Assembly: GCF_001522585.2 (NCBI RefSeq)
Contig: NZ_CP013373.1
Coordinates: 3,038,001 to 3,102,000, forward strand
DNA: 64,000 nucleotides
Reading direction: 5' to 3'
DNA from: Burkholderia sp. NRF60-BP8
GTDB taxonomy: Bacteria > Pseudomonadota > Gammaproteobacteria > Burkholderiales > Burkholderiaceae
Below, one piece after another: positions 7,734 to 16,870 of the stretch; the first letter of the stretch is position 1; every line of letters starts with the position of its first letter. A model generated the notes under the pieces. It did not search any database. It saw only the letters and a list, made by a program, of their open reading frames with translations, and was not told the DNA's origin. Both the position numbers and the translations under genes were made by a program.

Positions 7734-10331
7734 TCAGTCGAGCGGCCAGACCTCGCGGCTTGCTGCCCTTACCGCCTGTGCCGAATCGAGCGCGAGCAGA
7801 TCCTGCGCGCGCTGACGGCACAACTGGTAATCGAGACGGCGCACACGCGCCTTGATGCCCGGCACCGACACCGGGTCGACCGACAGTTCGGTCACGCCGA
7901 GGCCCACCAGGATCGGCACCGCGAGCGGATCGCCGCCCAGCGCGCCGCACACGCCGACCCACTTGCCGTGCTTTGCCGCGCCGCGCACGGCGATGTCGAT
8001 CAGGCGCAGCACGGCCGGATGCAAGCCGTCGGACTGCGCGGCCAGATCGGCCTGGCAGCGGTCCATCGCGAGCGTGTACTGGGTCAGGTCGTTGGTGCCG
8101 ATCGACAGGAAATCCGCGTGCTGCGCGAGCTGGTCGGCCAGCAGCGCGGCTGACGGCACCTCGATCATCACACCGACCTCGATCGGCTCGGTGCGGCCCT
8201 GCGCGCGCGCGAATTCGTCGATGCGCTTGCGCAGCCGCACGAGTTCGCCCGCGTCGGTCACCATCGGCAGCAGGATGCGCACCGCGCCGAACGGCTTCAC
8301 CGCGAGCAGGCCCTGCAATTGATCGTCGAGCAGATCGGGGCGCACCTGCGCGAGACGGATGCCGCGCAGGCCGAGCGCCGGGTTGGGTTCGGGCGGCAGC
8401 GTCAGGTAGTCGACTTCCTTGTCCGCGCCGACGTCGAGCGTGCGGATGATCGCCGTGCGGCCCTGCAGCGCGTCGACGATCGACTGGTAGCTCTGCCGGT
8501 GTTCGACCGCCGTCGGCGCGGCCTGGCGATGGATGAACATCAGCTCGGTGCGCAGCAGCCCGACCGCGTCCGCGCCGTTGTCGACCGCGGTGTTCGCGTC
8601 GTCGAGCGTCGCGATGTTCGCGGCGACCTCGATCGCGCGGCCGTCGACCGTCGCGGCCGCCTCGCCGGCCCGTTGCCGGTTCGTCTCGCGCACGCCGTCC
8701 AGGCGCTGGCGCTCGTGCCGCGCGCGCTCGACGTCGAGCGCGGTCGGCGCGTGTTCGAGCCGGCCCGCGCTCGCATCGACGACGACCTGCGTGCCGTCCG
8801 GAATCGCGTACAGCGCGTCGCCGACCGCCACCAGCGCCGGGATGCCGAGCTGCCGCGCGATGATCGCCGCGTGCGACGTCGCGCCGCCGCGCGCCATCAC
8901 GAGCGCGGTCACGCGCTCGCGATCGAGCGACGACAGGTCGGACGGCGTGAACTCGTCGGCCGCGAGCACCGCCTCGTCGGGCAGCGCACGCGCGGCGCCG
9001 TTCGTGTGGCCGAGCGCGCGCAGCACGCGTTTCTCGATGTCGCGCAGGTCGGCCGCGCGTTCGGCGAGCAGCGCGTCGTCGAGCTTCGACAGCGTGTCGA
9101 TCTGCGTGCGAATCGTCGCGCGCCACGCGAAGCCCGCGCCCTTGCCGAGACTGATCAAGTCGCGCGCCGCGTCGATCAGCGTCGGGTCCTCGAGCAGCAC
9201 GCGATGCACCGCGAAAATGCCCGCTTCGCCGACCGCGCCGCGCGCCGACGCGTTGCGCACCGTTTCGCCGAGTTCGGCGTCGACCGCCTTCAGCGCGTGG
9301 TCGAGCCGGCGGCTTTCCGCGGCCGGCGTGCCGGTGGCCTGTTCGGGCGGCACGATGTCCGCATCGTCGAGACGCACCAGCGTGCCGACCGCGATGCCGG
9401 GCGACGCGCATACGCCGGCGAGCGTGTTCGGATCGATGGGCGCACCGTCGATCGGTGCGCCGGCGTGGTGTGCGACCGTCTGCGGCGCGGGCGATGTCAG
9501 CCGCGCCGGCTTTTCTTCCACTTCGCCGTGCGCCTCGCGCAGCAGCTCGTGCTCGACCGCATCGACGGCCTGCTGCGCGTGCGCGCCGCGTCCGACCAGT
9601 TCGACCGTCGCGCCTTCGCCGGCGCCGAGGCCGAGCAGGCCGACGACGCTCGCGATCGACGCCTTGCGGCCGTCGTACAGCACGTCGACGGTCGCGTCGA
9701 ACCCGCGCACGGCTTCACGCGCCCGTGCGGCCGGCCGCGCATGCAGCCCGCCCGGCTGCGCGAGCACGATCGCGCGGCGCACTTCGTTGTGCGCGGCAGC
9801 ACCCGCCTGCGCCGCCTGTGCGGCGGCGTCGCCCTTGCCGCGCAGCGCGAGCAACGGCGTCTCGCCGGCGGTCGCGAAACCGCTCGCGCGATCGACCACC
9901 TCGAACGCGTCGGAATTCGCGATCGCGATCACCGACACGAGCGAATGCGCATGGCGCGCCACCGCGTCCTGGTCGAACTCGATCAACAGCGCGCCCGCTT
10001 CGACGCGCGCGCCGGCTTCGACGTGCGCGATGAAGCCCTGCCCGTTCAGCTCGACGGTGTCGATACCGATGTGCAGCAGCACTTCCGCGCCTTGCGGCGT
10101 CGTGATCGTCACCGCGTGGCCGGTGCGCGCCACATGCGACACGACGCCCGCGCACGGCGCGACGAGCCGGCCCGCGAGCGGGTCGATGCCGATGCCGTCG
10201 CCGAACATCCCGCCGGAGAACACCGGATCGGGCACATCGGCCAGTGCGACGATCGGCCCCGTCAACGGGCTGAGCAGAACGATCTGATCGTGGGTGGGAC
10301 TCTTCAACTGGGATTCCTCGGCGCGTCTCAT
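7734..10331 (-). CDS. nagF: Multiphosphoryl transfer protein EIIA(Glc)-HPr-EI for N-acetylglucosamine
   Basis: This 865-residue soluble fusion passes phosphate from PEP to NagE. The order is an EIIA-Glc-type domain (1-155, active His in LLHIGIDTVE, H87, with helper H72), HPr (185-275, GGLHARPAA, H197) and Enzyme I (300-865, GGATSHAAIIARQLGIPA, H487, with the C-terminal PEP-binding barrel including GTNDLTQYTLAMDR). The whole GlcNAc phosphorelay is therefore independent of the separate ptsH/ptsI at 46-48 kb. It starts 15 bp after the nagB-II stop. The ATG at 10331 is chosen for its GAGAAAG upstream sequence. Confidence 0.93.
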   Translation of the reverse strand: MRRAEESQLKSPTHDQIVLLSPLTGPIVALADVPDPVFSGGMFGDGIGIDPLAGRLVAPCAGVVSHVARTGHAVTITTPQGAEVLLHIGIDTVELNGQGFIAHVEAGARVEAGALLIEFDQDAVARHAHSLVSVIAIANSDAFEVVDRASGFATAGETPLLALRGKGDAAAQAAQAGAAAHNEVRRAIVLAQPGGLHARPAARAREAVRGFDATVDVLYDGRKASIASVVGLLGLGAGEGATVELVGRGAHAQQAVDAVEHELLREAHGEVEEKPARLTSPAPQTVAHHAGAPIDGAPIDPNTLAGVCASPGIAVGTLVRLDDADIVPPEQATGTPAAESRRLDHALKAVDAELGETVRNASARGAVGEAGIFAVHRVLLEDPTLIDAARDLISLGKGAGFAWRATIRTQIDTLSKLDDALLAERAADLRDIEKRVLRALGHTNGAARALPDEAVLAADEFTPSDLSSLDRERVTALVMARGGATSHAAIIARQLGIPALVAVGDALYAIPDGTQVVVDASAGRLEHAPTALDVERARHERQRLDGVRETNRQRAGEAAATVDGRAIEVAANIATLDDANTAVDNGADAVGLLRTELMFIHRQAAPTAVEHRQSYQSIVDALQGRTAIIRTLDVGADKEVDYLTLPPEPNPALGLRGIRLAQVRPDLLDDQLQGLLAVKPFGAVRILLPMVTDAGELVRLRKRIDEFARAQGRTEPIEVGVMIEVPSAALLADQLAQHADFLSIGTNDLTQYTLAMDRCQADLAAQSDGLHPAVLRLIDIAVRGAAKHGKWVGVCGALGGDPLAVPILVGLGVTELSVDPVSVPGIKARVRRLDYQLCRQRAQDLLALDSAQAVRAASREVWPLD

Positions 10332-10346
10332 CGGCTTTCTCGGCTA

Positions 10347-11372
10347 TCAGTGCGTTTCTGTCACTTTGTTCAGGTGGCGCGGCGTGTCGGGATTGCGGCC
10401 GCGCGCGACGGCGAGATCCGCCGCCATCACGTAGAACGAAAGAATGGCGGCGATCGGGTCGAGCGCCGAATGGGCGGACTGCGCGAGCGGCAGCACGGTA
10501 CCCGATACGCCGGGCGTGCCGGCGGGCGCCGCGAGCAGCACGGCGGCGCCGCGTGCGCGCATGTCCGCGGCGAGCTGCAGCAGGCCGGCCTGCTCGGGCC
10601 CGGGCGGCGCGAACACGAGCAGCGGATAGTCGCGGTCGATCAGCTCCATCGGGCCGTGACGGACTTCGGCGCTCGAGAACGCCTCGGCCTGGATGCCGGA
10701 CGTTTCCTTCAGCTTCAGCGCGGCTTCCTGCGCGATCGCGAGGCCCAGGCCGCGGCCGATGACGATCATCCGTTCGATGCCCGCGAGCGCCGCGACGGCC
10801 TGCGACCAGTCGAGCCGGCCGGCCTGCGCGAGCACGTCGGGCAGGCCGCGCAGCGCGGTCATCAGCGCGGCGTCGCGCTGCCAGTACGCGACGATCTGCG
10901 CGGACAGCGACAGCATCGCGATATAGCTCTTGGTCGCGGCGACCGACAGCTCGGGGCCGGCCAGCAGCGGCAACCGGTGCTCGCACGCGTCGGCGAGCGG
11001 CGACGGCAGCACGTTCACGGCGGCGACGGTGCGTGCGCCGGCTTCGCGCAGCGCGGCCATCGTATTGACGAGATCGGGGCTCTTGCCCGACTGGGAAAAG
11101 GCGATCGCGAGCTGGTCCTGCACTTTCAGCGGCGCCTGCTGCAGCGTCGCGACCGACATCGGCAACGACGCGACCGGCACGCCGAGGCGGCTCATCGTCA
11201 GGCTCGCGAAATAGCTGGCGGCGTGATCCGAGCTGCCGCGCGCGACCGTCAGCGCGACGGCCGGCGGGTGATCGAGCAATTGGCCGGCGAGCGCTTCGAC
11301 GCGCGCGGTGTCGGCGATCTGCGCGGCGACGACCTGGGCGGACTCGCGCGCTTCCTTAAGCATATTCGACAA
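10347..11372 (-). CDS. Glucosamine-6-phosphate deaminase, SIS-domain type (NagB-II)
   Basis: This 341-residue protein has two SIS (sugar isomerase) domains, as in the isomerase half of GlmS, but no glutamine amidotransferase domain. Motifs include ARGSSDHAASYFA and FSQSGKSPDLV for phosphosugar binding and AATKSY. In this context it converts GlcN-6-P to fructose-6-P and ammonia, the step after NagA. It replaces the classical NagB hexameric deaminase, which is not seen here. The start overlaps the end of nagA by 17 bp, which points to translational coupling. Confidence 0.88.
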   Translation of the reverse strand: MSNMLKEARESAQVVAAQIADTARVEALAGQLLDHPPAVALTVARGSSDHAASYFASLTMSRLGVPVASLPMSVATLQQAPLKVQDQLAIAFSQSGKSPDLVNTMAALREAGARTVAAVNVLPSPLADACEHRLPLLAGPELSVAATKSYIAMLSLSAQIVAYWQRDAALMTALRGLPDVLAQAGRLDWSQAVAALAGIERMIVIGRGLGLAIAQEAALKLKETSGIQAEAFSSAEVRHGPMELIDRDYPLLVFAPPGPEQAGLLQLAADMRARGAAVLLAAPAGTPGVSGTVLPLAQSAHSALDPIAAILSFYVMAADLAVARGRNPDTPRHLNKVTETH

Positions 11373-12459
11373 TCGATTCTCCTTCGACGTAGGTCGCGGT
11401 GAGGTTCAGGTCGCGATCGAACACCGCGAGGTCGGCCCATGCGCCGCGCTCGAGGCGGCCTCGATCGGCGACGCCGAGGTAGTCGGCCGCGTAGCGCGAC
11501 ATCCGGTTCGACACGTCGGCGATCGGCAGGCCGAGCGACACGAGGTTGCGCAGCGCCTGGTCCATCGTCAGCGTGCTGCCGGCGAGCGTGCCGTCGGCGA
11601 GCCGCACGCCGCCGAGGCACTTCGTCACGTGCTGGCTGCCGAGCCGGTATTCGCCGTCGGGCATGCCGGTGGCGGACGTGCTGTCGGTCACGACGTACAG
11701 GCGCGGAATCGCGCGCAGCGCCGCGCGAATCGCGCCTGGGTGGACGTGCAGCAGGTCGGGAATGATTTCCGCGTATTCGGCGTGCGCGAGCGCCGCGCCG
11801 ACGAGGCCCGGGTTGCGGTGATGCAGCGGCGACATCGCGTTGAACAGGTGCGTGAAGCCGCATGCGCCGTGCTTGAGCGCGGCGACCGCGTCGTCGTAGG
11901 TCGCGAGCGAGTGGCCGAGCTGCACGCGCACGCCGCGCGCGGCCATCTCGCCGATGATCTCGATGTGGCCCGCGATTTCCGGTGCGAGCGTGACGACGCG
12001 GATCGGCGCGATCGACAGGTACTTCAGCACCTCGTCGAGCGCGGCCGACACGGCCGCGTCGGGCTGCGCGCCGAGCTTGCCGGGGTTGATGTACGGCCCT
12101 TCGAGATGCACGCCGAGCACGCGCGCGCCGCCCGGCGTGCGGTTGCGCGCGACGGTGCCGAGGTTCGCGACGACCTCCATCAGTTCGTCGCGCGGCGCGG
12201 TCATCGTCGTCGCGAGCAGGCTCGTCGTGCCGAATTGCGCGTGCGTGCGGACGATCGTCTCGATCGCGTCGCCGCCTTCCATCACGTCGGCGCCGCCGCC
12301 GCCGTGCACGTGCAGGTCGATGAAGCCGGGCAGGATGTACGGTGCGTCGTTCTGCGCGGGATCGACGGGCACGCCGTCGAGCGTGGTGATGCGACCGTTC
12401 TCGCTATCGAGCGAACCGTGAATCCAGCCGTCGGGGGTGAGGATGTTGCCAGTCAGCAT
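11356..12459 (-). CDS. nagA: N-acetylglucosamine-6-phosphate deacetylase
   Basis: This 367-residue amidohydrolase-fold enzyme converts GlcNAc-6-P to GlcN-6-P and acetate. The metal-binding LPGFIDLHVHGGGG motif is near residue 50, HLEGPYINP near 120, LGHS near 185 and the VTDSTSATGMPDGEYRLG region near 270. The frame remains open for 750 bp upstream, but MLTGNIL at 12459 is preceded by AAGAGA and aligns with the family start. It lies 116 bp after nagQ and overlaps nagB-II. Confidence 0.94.
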   Translation of the reverse strand: MLTGNILTPDGWIHGSLDSENGRITTLDGVPVDPAQNDAPYILPGFIDLHVHGGGGADVMEGGDAIETIVRTHAQFGTTSLLATTMTAPRDELMEVVANLGTVARNRTPGGARVLGVHLEGPYINPGKLGAQPDAAVSAALDEVLKYLSIAPIRVVTLAPEIAGHIEIIGEMAARGVRVQLGHSLATYDDAVAALKHGACGFTHLFNAMSPLHHRNPGLVGAALAHAEYAEIIPDLLHVHPGAIRAALRAIPRLYVVTDSTSATGMPDGEYRLGSQHVTKCLGGVRLADGTLAGSTLTMDQALRNLVSLGLPIADVSNRMSRYAADYLGVADRGRLERGAWADLAVFDRDLNLTATYVEGESIVEYA

Positions 12460-12575
12460 GACGTTCTCTTGATGATCCGGTGACGCGGGCATCCGCGTCG
12501 TGATTTGCCATTTCGTTGCGATTCGTCGCGCCCGATTGCGTTCCATCGCGCGTGGTGCGCCGGCAGTCTCGCGCG

Positions 12576-13310
12576 TCAGCGTTTCAGTTCGGCGACGAAG
12601 TCGTAGTAATCGTCGCGGCAATACGTTTCGCTCATTTCGATCGCGCGCTGGTCGGCGCCATAGCCGATCCGCGTGATCACCAGCAGGGCCGAGCCCGGCT
12701 TCACCGCCATCCATTTCGCGATCGCGTGCGTCGCGTTCGCCGCGCGAAAGTGCTGCAGCGCGCGCACGACGGTCATGCCGCGCGCCTCGAGGTATTCGTA
12801 CAGCGACGCGCCGAGCGCCTGCGGATCGGGCACCACCGCGGCGGGCAGCGTCGAATGCTCGACGGCCATTACGATGCCGTCCGCGCGGCGCAGCCGCTCG
12901 AGCCGCGCCACCGTCGCGCCGGGCGCGAGGCCGAGATGCGTGGTCTCGTCGCGGCTCGCGGCGCGCAGCGTGCGCGACAGCCACACCGAATCGGGCACGA
13001 AGCCGCGCTGCCGCATCTTCGCGGTGAAGCCGACGAGATGCGACAGCGGATCGGCGACACGCGGCGTGATGAAGCTGCCCGCGCCGCGCGCCCGCTTGAT
13101 CAGTCCCTGCTCGACCAGCAACGCGAGCGCCCGACGCGCGGTGATCCGCGACACGCCGACCGACACCGACAGCAGCCGCTCCGACGGCAGCGCCTCGCCG
13201 GCCCGCCACGCGCCGGCGTGGATCGCGCTCGCCAGCTTGCGGGCGAGCTGCAGATAGAGCGGCGTGTCGTCGAGGGGATCGGGCGCCAGTTCGGACCAGC
13301 CGGTTTCCAT
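12576..13310 (-). CDS. nagQ: GntR/HutC-family transcriptional regulator of GlcNAc genes (NagQ-like)
   Basis: This 244-residue regulator has an N-terminal winged helix (PLYLQLARKLASAI, then GEALPSERLLS and GVSRITARRALALL, residues 18-80) and a C-terminal UTRA ligand-binding domain like HutC and NagR/DasR. Being first in the nag operon, it probably represses its own operon and responds to an amino-sugar phosphate. An inverted repeat overlapping its promoter is the likely operator. The symbol follows usage for the beta- and gamma-proteobacterial nag regulators and rests on context. Confidence 0.85.
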   Translation of the reverse strand: METGWSELAPDPLDDTPLYLQLARKLASAIHAGAWRAGEALPSERLLSVSVGVSRITARRALALLVEQGLIKRARGAGSFITPRVADPLSHLVGFTAKMRQRGFVPDSVWLSRTLRAASRDETTHLGLAPGATVARLERLRRADGIVMAVEHSTLPAAVVPDPQALGASLYEYLEARGMTVVRALQHFRAANATHAIAKWMAVKPGSALLVITRIGYGADQRAIEMSETYCRDDYYDFVAELKR

Positions 13311-13358
13311 GTGCCTCCGCGTGTCGGACGACGATCTCGGACCGTCGAAAGTGAACGC

Positions 13359-13398
13359 ATTATATAACCACCATAATACCAGTCAACGAACTGGTATT
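13359..13398 (-). promoter_or_regulatory. nag operon promoter overlapped by an inverted-repeat operator
   Basis: On the minus strand TTGACT (13386-13381), 16 bp and TATAAT (13364-13359) form a near-consensus sigma-70 promoter about 50 bp before the nagQ start. AATACCAGT (13375-13383) and ACTGGTATT (13390-13398) form a perfect inverted repeat with a 6-bp spacer covering the -35 box. This is the expected position for a GntR-type repressor site. Confidence 0.8.
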
Positions 13399-13663
13399 AG
13401 CGCTGCGAAAATCGCCGAAAGCCTTGCACGGCAAGCGTTTTAGTGCCGACAAAGCCTTTGTTTACAACGCAGTGCGGGATAGGGATTTACCCGAGGTGGT
13501 ATGCAAGGGGACAGTTCTCCGGTGTGATTCGGGCGTGCTTCGGAAGGGGATATGAGACCGGAATAGAACCAATTTAGCCAACTGGTATGCATCGCGTGGC
13601 GACGTGCCGCCGGGCCGGCGATTCGCGTCAGGGAAGTCGGGCGGCAGCAGGGTCGGGGAAATG
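13399..13663. other. Intergenic region upstream of the nag promoter with extra operator-like half-sites
   Basis: No gene is seen between the nag promoter and the end of dnaE2. TGGTATGC occurs twice (13498-13505 and 13583-13590). The second is preceded by CCAATTTAGC (13569-13578), the decamer also present before the hexosaminidase gene. These may be auxiliary NagQ sites; nothing else is recognised. Confidence 0.45.
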
Positions 13664-16600
13664 TCAGTGGAATTCGCGGCTCGACGTGCGCAGGCCGCCG
13701 AGCAGCGGCGTCAGATCCTCGAAATGCTGCGCGACGAGGTGCCTCACGTCGCTCACGACCTGCCACACGCCGGACGCCGCGAGCAGTTGCGAATCGAGCG
13801 CCTCGCGACGCTGCCGCGCGAGCAGCTCGGGTCGGACGATCACGTTCACACAGCCCGTTTCGTCCTCGAGCGTCATGAATATCACGCCTTTCGCGGTGCC
13901 CGGCATCTGCCGCGAGATCACGATCCCGCATGCGCGCGCGAGCCGGCCGTCCGGGCGATCGCGCAGCTCGGCCGCGGACGACAACCGCCGCGCGCGCAGC
14001 GCCGGCCGCAGCAACGCGACGGGGTGACGGTTCAGCGTGAGACCGGTGGTGTCGTAATCGGCGAGGATCTCGTCGGCTTCCGACGGCGCGCCGAGCGCGG
14101 GCTTCTCGGGTTCGTCGATCGGCGCGGCCGCGAGCAGGTCGCGTTCGGGCGCCGCGGCGACGGCCTGCCAGAGCGCGTCGCGGCGATGGCCGGCGAGCGT
14201 CGCGAGCGCGTTCGCAGCCGCCAGCGCCTCGAGGTCGCGGCGTTCGAGTTGCGCGCGGCGCGCAAGCGCGTCGACGTTGTCGAACGGGCCGGCCGCGCGC
14301 GCGGCTTCGATCCGGCGCGCGGCGGCTTCGCCGAAGCCGCTCACGAGCGACAGGCCGAGCCGCACAGCCGGCTGGCCGTGTGGCGGCGGCTGGCCGGGCA
14401 GCGCTTCGAGCGATGCCTCCCAACCGCTTTGCGTCACGTCGATCGGCAGGACCTGCACGCCGTGGCGCTTTGCGTCCTGCACGAGTTGCGACGGCGGATA
14501 GAAACCCATCGGCTGGCTGTTCAGCAGCGCGGCGAGGAAGATCGCCGGTTCGTGGCATTTGAGCCAACTGCTCGCGTAGGCCAGTTTCGCAAAGCTCGCC
14601 GCATGGCTTTCGGGGAAGCCGTAATCGCCGAAGCCCTTGATCTGCTCGAAAATCTGCTCGGCGAAATCGGGCGGGTAGCCGCGTTCGCGCATCCCCTCGA
14701 CGATCTTGACGTGATATTTCTCGAGATTGCCCTTGCGCTTCCATGCGGCCATCGCGCGACGCAGCCCGTCGGCCTCGCCGGCCGTGAAGCCCGCCGCGAT
14801 CATCGCGATCTGCATCACCTGCTCCTGGAAGATCGGCACGCCCATGGTGCGTTCGAGCGCGGGTTTCAGGTCTTCCTTCGGGTAACTGACCTTTTCGAGT
14901 CCCTGCCGCCGCTTCAGATACGGGTGCACCGCGCCGCCCTGGATCGGCCCGGGCCGCACGATCGCCACCTCGATCACCAGGTCGTAATAAGTGCGCGGCC
15001 GCAGGCGCGGCAGCATCGACATCTGCGCGCGCGATTCGATCTGGAACACGCCGACCGTATCGGCGCGACAGATCATGTCGTAGGTCGCTTCGTCCTCCTG
15101 CGGAATGTGCTTCAGCGTGAACGGCTTGCCGTCCTTCGCCGGGCCGCGCCACGCGGTGCGCAGGTCGAACGCGCGATGCAGCGCCGACAGCATGCCGAGC
15201 GCGAGCACGTCGACCTTCATCAGCCCGAGCGCCTCGAGATCGTCCTTGTCCCACTGGATCACGCGCCGCCCGTCCATCGCCGCGTTCTCGACCGGCACGA
15301 GCCGCGTGAGCTTGCCGCGGCTGATCACGAAGCCGCCCGAATGCTGCGACAGGTGGCGCGGGAAATTGAGCAGCCGCCCCGCCAGTTCGGCCCATGCGCG
15401 AATCAGCGGCGTGTGGGGATCGAGCCCGGCCGTCGCGAATTTCTGCAGCAGATCGCGGCTGCCATCGAACCAGCGGTGCCCTTTCGCCACGCGATCGACC
15501 AGCATCGGATCGACGCCGAGCGCCTTGCCGACTTCGCGCAGCACGCCGCGCGGGCGATACGTCGAGACGGCGGCCGCCAGCGCGGCGCGATCATGTCCGT
15601 ATTTTTCGTAGATATGCTGAATCACCTCTTCCCGACGCTGATGCTCGAAGTCGACATCGATGTCGGGCGGCTCGCCGCGCTCCTCGCTGATGAAGCGCTC
15701 GAACAGCGTCGTGCTCTGGTCCGGATCGACCTCGGTGATGCCGAGGCAATAGCAGACCACCGAATTCGCGGCCGAGCCGCGGCCCTGGCACAGGATGTTC
15801 CGGCTGCGCGCGTACTTGACGATGTCGTAGACGGTCAGGAAGAACGGTTCGTAGTTCAGCTTTGCGATGAGCGCCAGTTCGTACCGGATCTGCTTCGCCA
15901 CTTTTTCAGGCACGCCATTCCAGTAACGTCGAGCCACGCCCGCCCACGTCTCCTGTTTCAGGTAACTGGTCGGCGTATGTCCGCGCGGCACGAGTTCAAG
16001 GGGATACTCATACTTCAATTCGCCGAGAGAGAAATGGCAACCGTCGAGAATCGCGCAAGTCTCGGCGATCTCCGCCGGCGAAAACAGCTTCGCGATCCGG
16101 TTCCGTGCGCGCAGATGCTGTTCCGCGTTCGGTGCGAGCGCATACCCGCATTCCGAAACCGGCATCCCAATGCGGATCGCCGTCATCACGTCCTGCAGCG
16201 GCTTGCACGAGCGCCTGTGCATCGTCACGTCGCCGAGCGCGACGACGCGCACGCCGCGCCGCGCGCCCACCTCGCGAATCTCGTCGCGCTGCGGGCCGTC
16301 CAGCGCACGCTGCAACTGCACGAGCCCGAGCCGCGCCCGCTCGCCGAACGTCGCGCGAAACCACGCAACCTGCGCATCGAGCACGTTTGCACGCACCGGA
16401 TACGCGGGCACGAGGATCGCGAAGCACTCGGGCATACCGCGCAGATGGGCGAATGCCTCGGGCGGCCTTGACAGCATTTTCGACGTCAGCCGGTACGTGC
16501 CCTTCGGCGCTTCCATCCGCCGCCACGAGATGAGCTCGGACAGGTTGCCGTAACCCTCGCGGTTCTGCGCGAGCAACACGAGCCCGAACGCGCCGGGGCC

Positions 16601-16864
16601 CGGATCGTAGCCGGGCGGCACATCGTCCGGCGTCACCTCGAAATACGAGCCGACGATCAGCGGCAATCCGGCTGCCTTCGCCGCGACATGCATCCGCGGC
16701 GCGCCCGCGAGCGAGCATTCGTCGGTGATCGCGATCCCGCGATAGCCGAGTTCCACGGCGCGCTCGACCAGTTCTTCCGCATGCGATGCGCCGTGCAGGA
16801 ACGAAAAGTTCGAGCGACAGAACAGTTCCGCATAGTCCGGAAGCAACATGTACTCCGTCGTCAT
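13664..16864 (-). CDS. dnaE2: Error-prone DNA polymerase DnaE2 (ImuC)
   Basis: This 1066-residue C-family polymerase alpha subunit performs translesion synthesis in the ImuA-ImuB-DnaE2 mutasome. An N-terminal PHP domain (YAELFCRSNFSFLHGASH, ITDECSLAG) is followed by the polymerase core with catalytic aspartates in PPDIDVDFEH, the fingers (RPGPIQGGAVHPYLKRR, PIFQEQVMQIAM), a helix-hairpin-helix region and an OB fold near the C-terminus (GIVISRQMPGTAKGVIFMTLEDE). It is shorter than replicative DnaE (about 1160 residues), as expected for DnaE2. It starts 6 bp after the imuB stop and shares its SOS promoter. Confidence 0.95.
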   Translation of the reverse strand: MTTEYMLLPDYAELFCRSNFSFLHGASHAEELVERAVELGYRGIAITDECSLAGAPRMHVAAKAAGLPLIVGSYFEVTPDDVPPGYDPGPGAFGLVLLAQNREGYGNLSELISWRRMEAPKGTYRLTSKMLSRPPEAFAHLRGMPECFAILVPAYPVRANVLDAQVAWFRATFGERARLGLVQLQRALDGPQRDEIREVGARRGVRVVALGDVTMHRRSCKPLQDVMTAIRIGMPVSECGYALAPNAEQHLRARNRIAKLFSPAEIAETCAILDGCHFSLGELKYEYPLELVPRGHTPTSYLKQETWAGVARRYWNGVPEKVAKQIRYELALIAKLNYEPFFLTVYDIVKYARSRNILCQGRGSAANSVVCYCLGITEVDPDQSTTLFERFISEERGEPPDIDVDFEHQRREEVIQHIYEKYGHDRAALAAAVSTYRPRGVLREVGKALGVDPMLVDRVAKGHRWFDGSRDLLQKFATAGLDPHTPLIRAWAELAGRLLNFPRHLSQHSGGFVISRGKLTRLVPVENAAMDGRRVIQWDKDDLEALGLMKVDVLALGMLSALHRAFDLRTAWRGPAKDGKPFTLKHIPQEDEATYDMICRADTVGVFQIESRAQMSMLPRLRPRTYYDLVIEVAIVRPGPIQGGAVHPYLKRRQGLEKVSYPKEDLKPALERTMGVPIFQEQVMQIAMIAAGFTAGEADGLRRAMAAWKRKGNLEKYHVKIVEGMRERGYPPDFAEQIFEQIKGFGDYGFPESHAASFAKLAYASSWLKCHEPAIFLAALLNSQPMGFYPPSQLVQDAKRHGVQVLPIDVTQSGWEASLEALPGQPPPHGQPAVRLGLSLVSGFGEAAARRIEAARAAGPFDNVDALARRAQLERRDLEALAAANALATLAGHRRDALWQAVAAAPERDLLAAAPIDEPEKPALGAPSEADEILADYDTTGLTLNRHPVALLRPALRARRLSSAAELRDRPDGRLARACGIVISRQMPGTAKGVIFMTLEDETGCVNVIVRPELLARQRREALDSQLLAASGVWQVVSDVRHLVAQHFEDLTPLLGGLRTSSREFH

Positions 16865-16870
16865 CGCCGC

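Noticed and set aside
8319..11402. Open frame of about 1027 codons on the + strand, antisense to nagF and nagB-II
   Set aside because: Its translation is dominated by Arg, Ala and Val-rich low-complexity sequence with no domain, and it is a by-product of high-GC third codon positions in the real genes on the other strand.
13604..16471. Open frame of about 955 codons on the + strand across dnaE2
   Set aside because: It is antisense to a strongly conserved polymerase and shows no recognisable motif.
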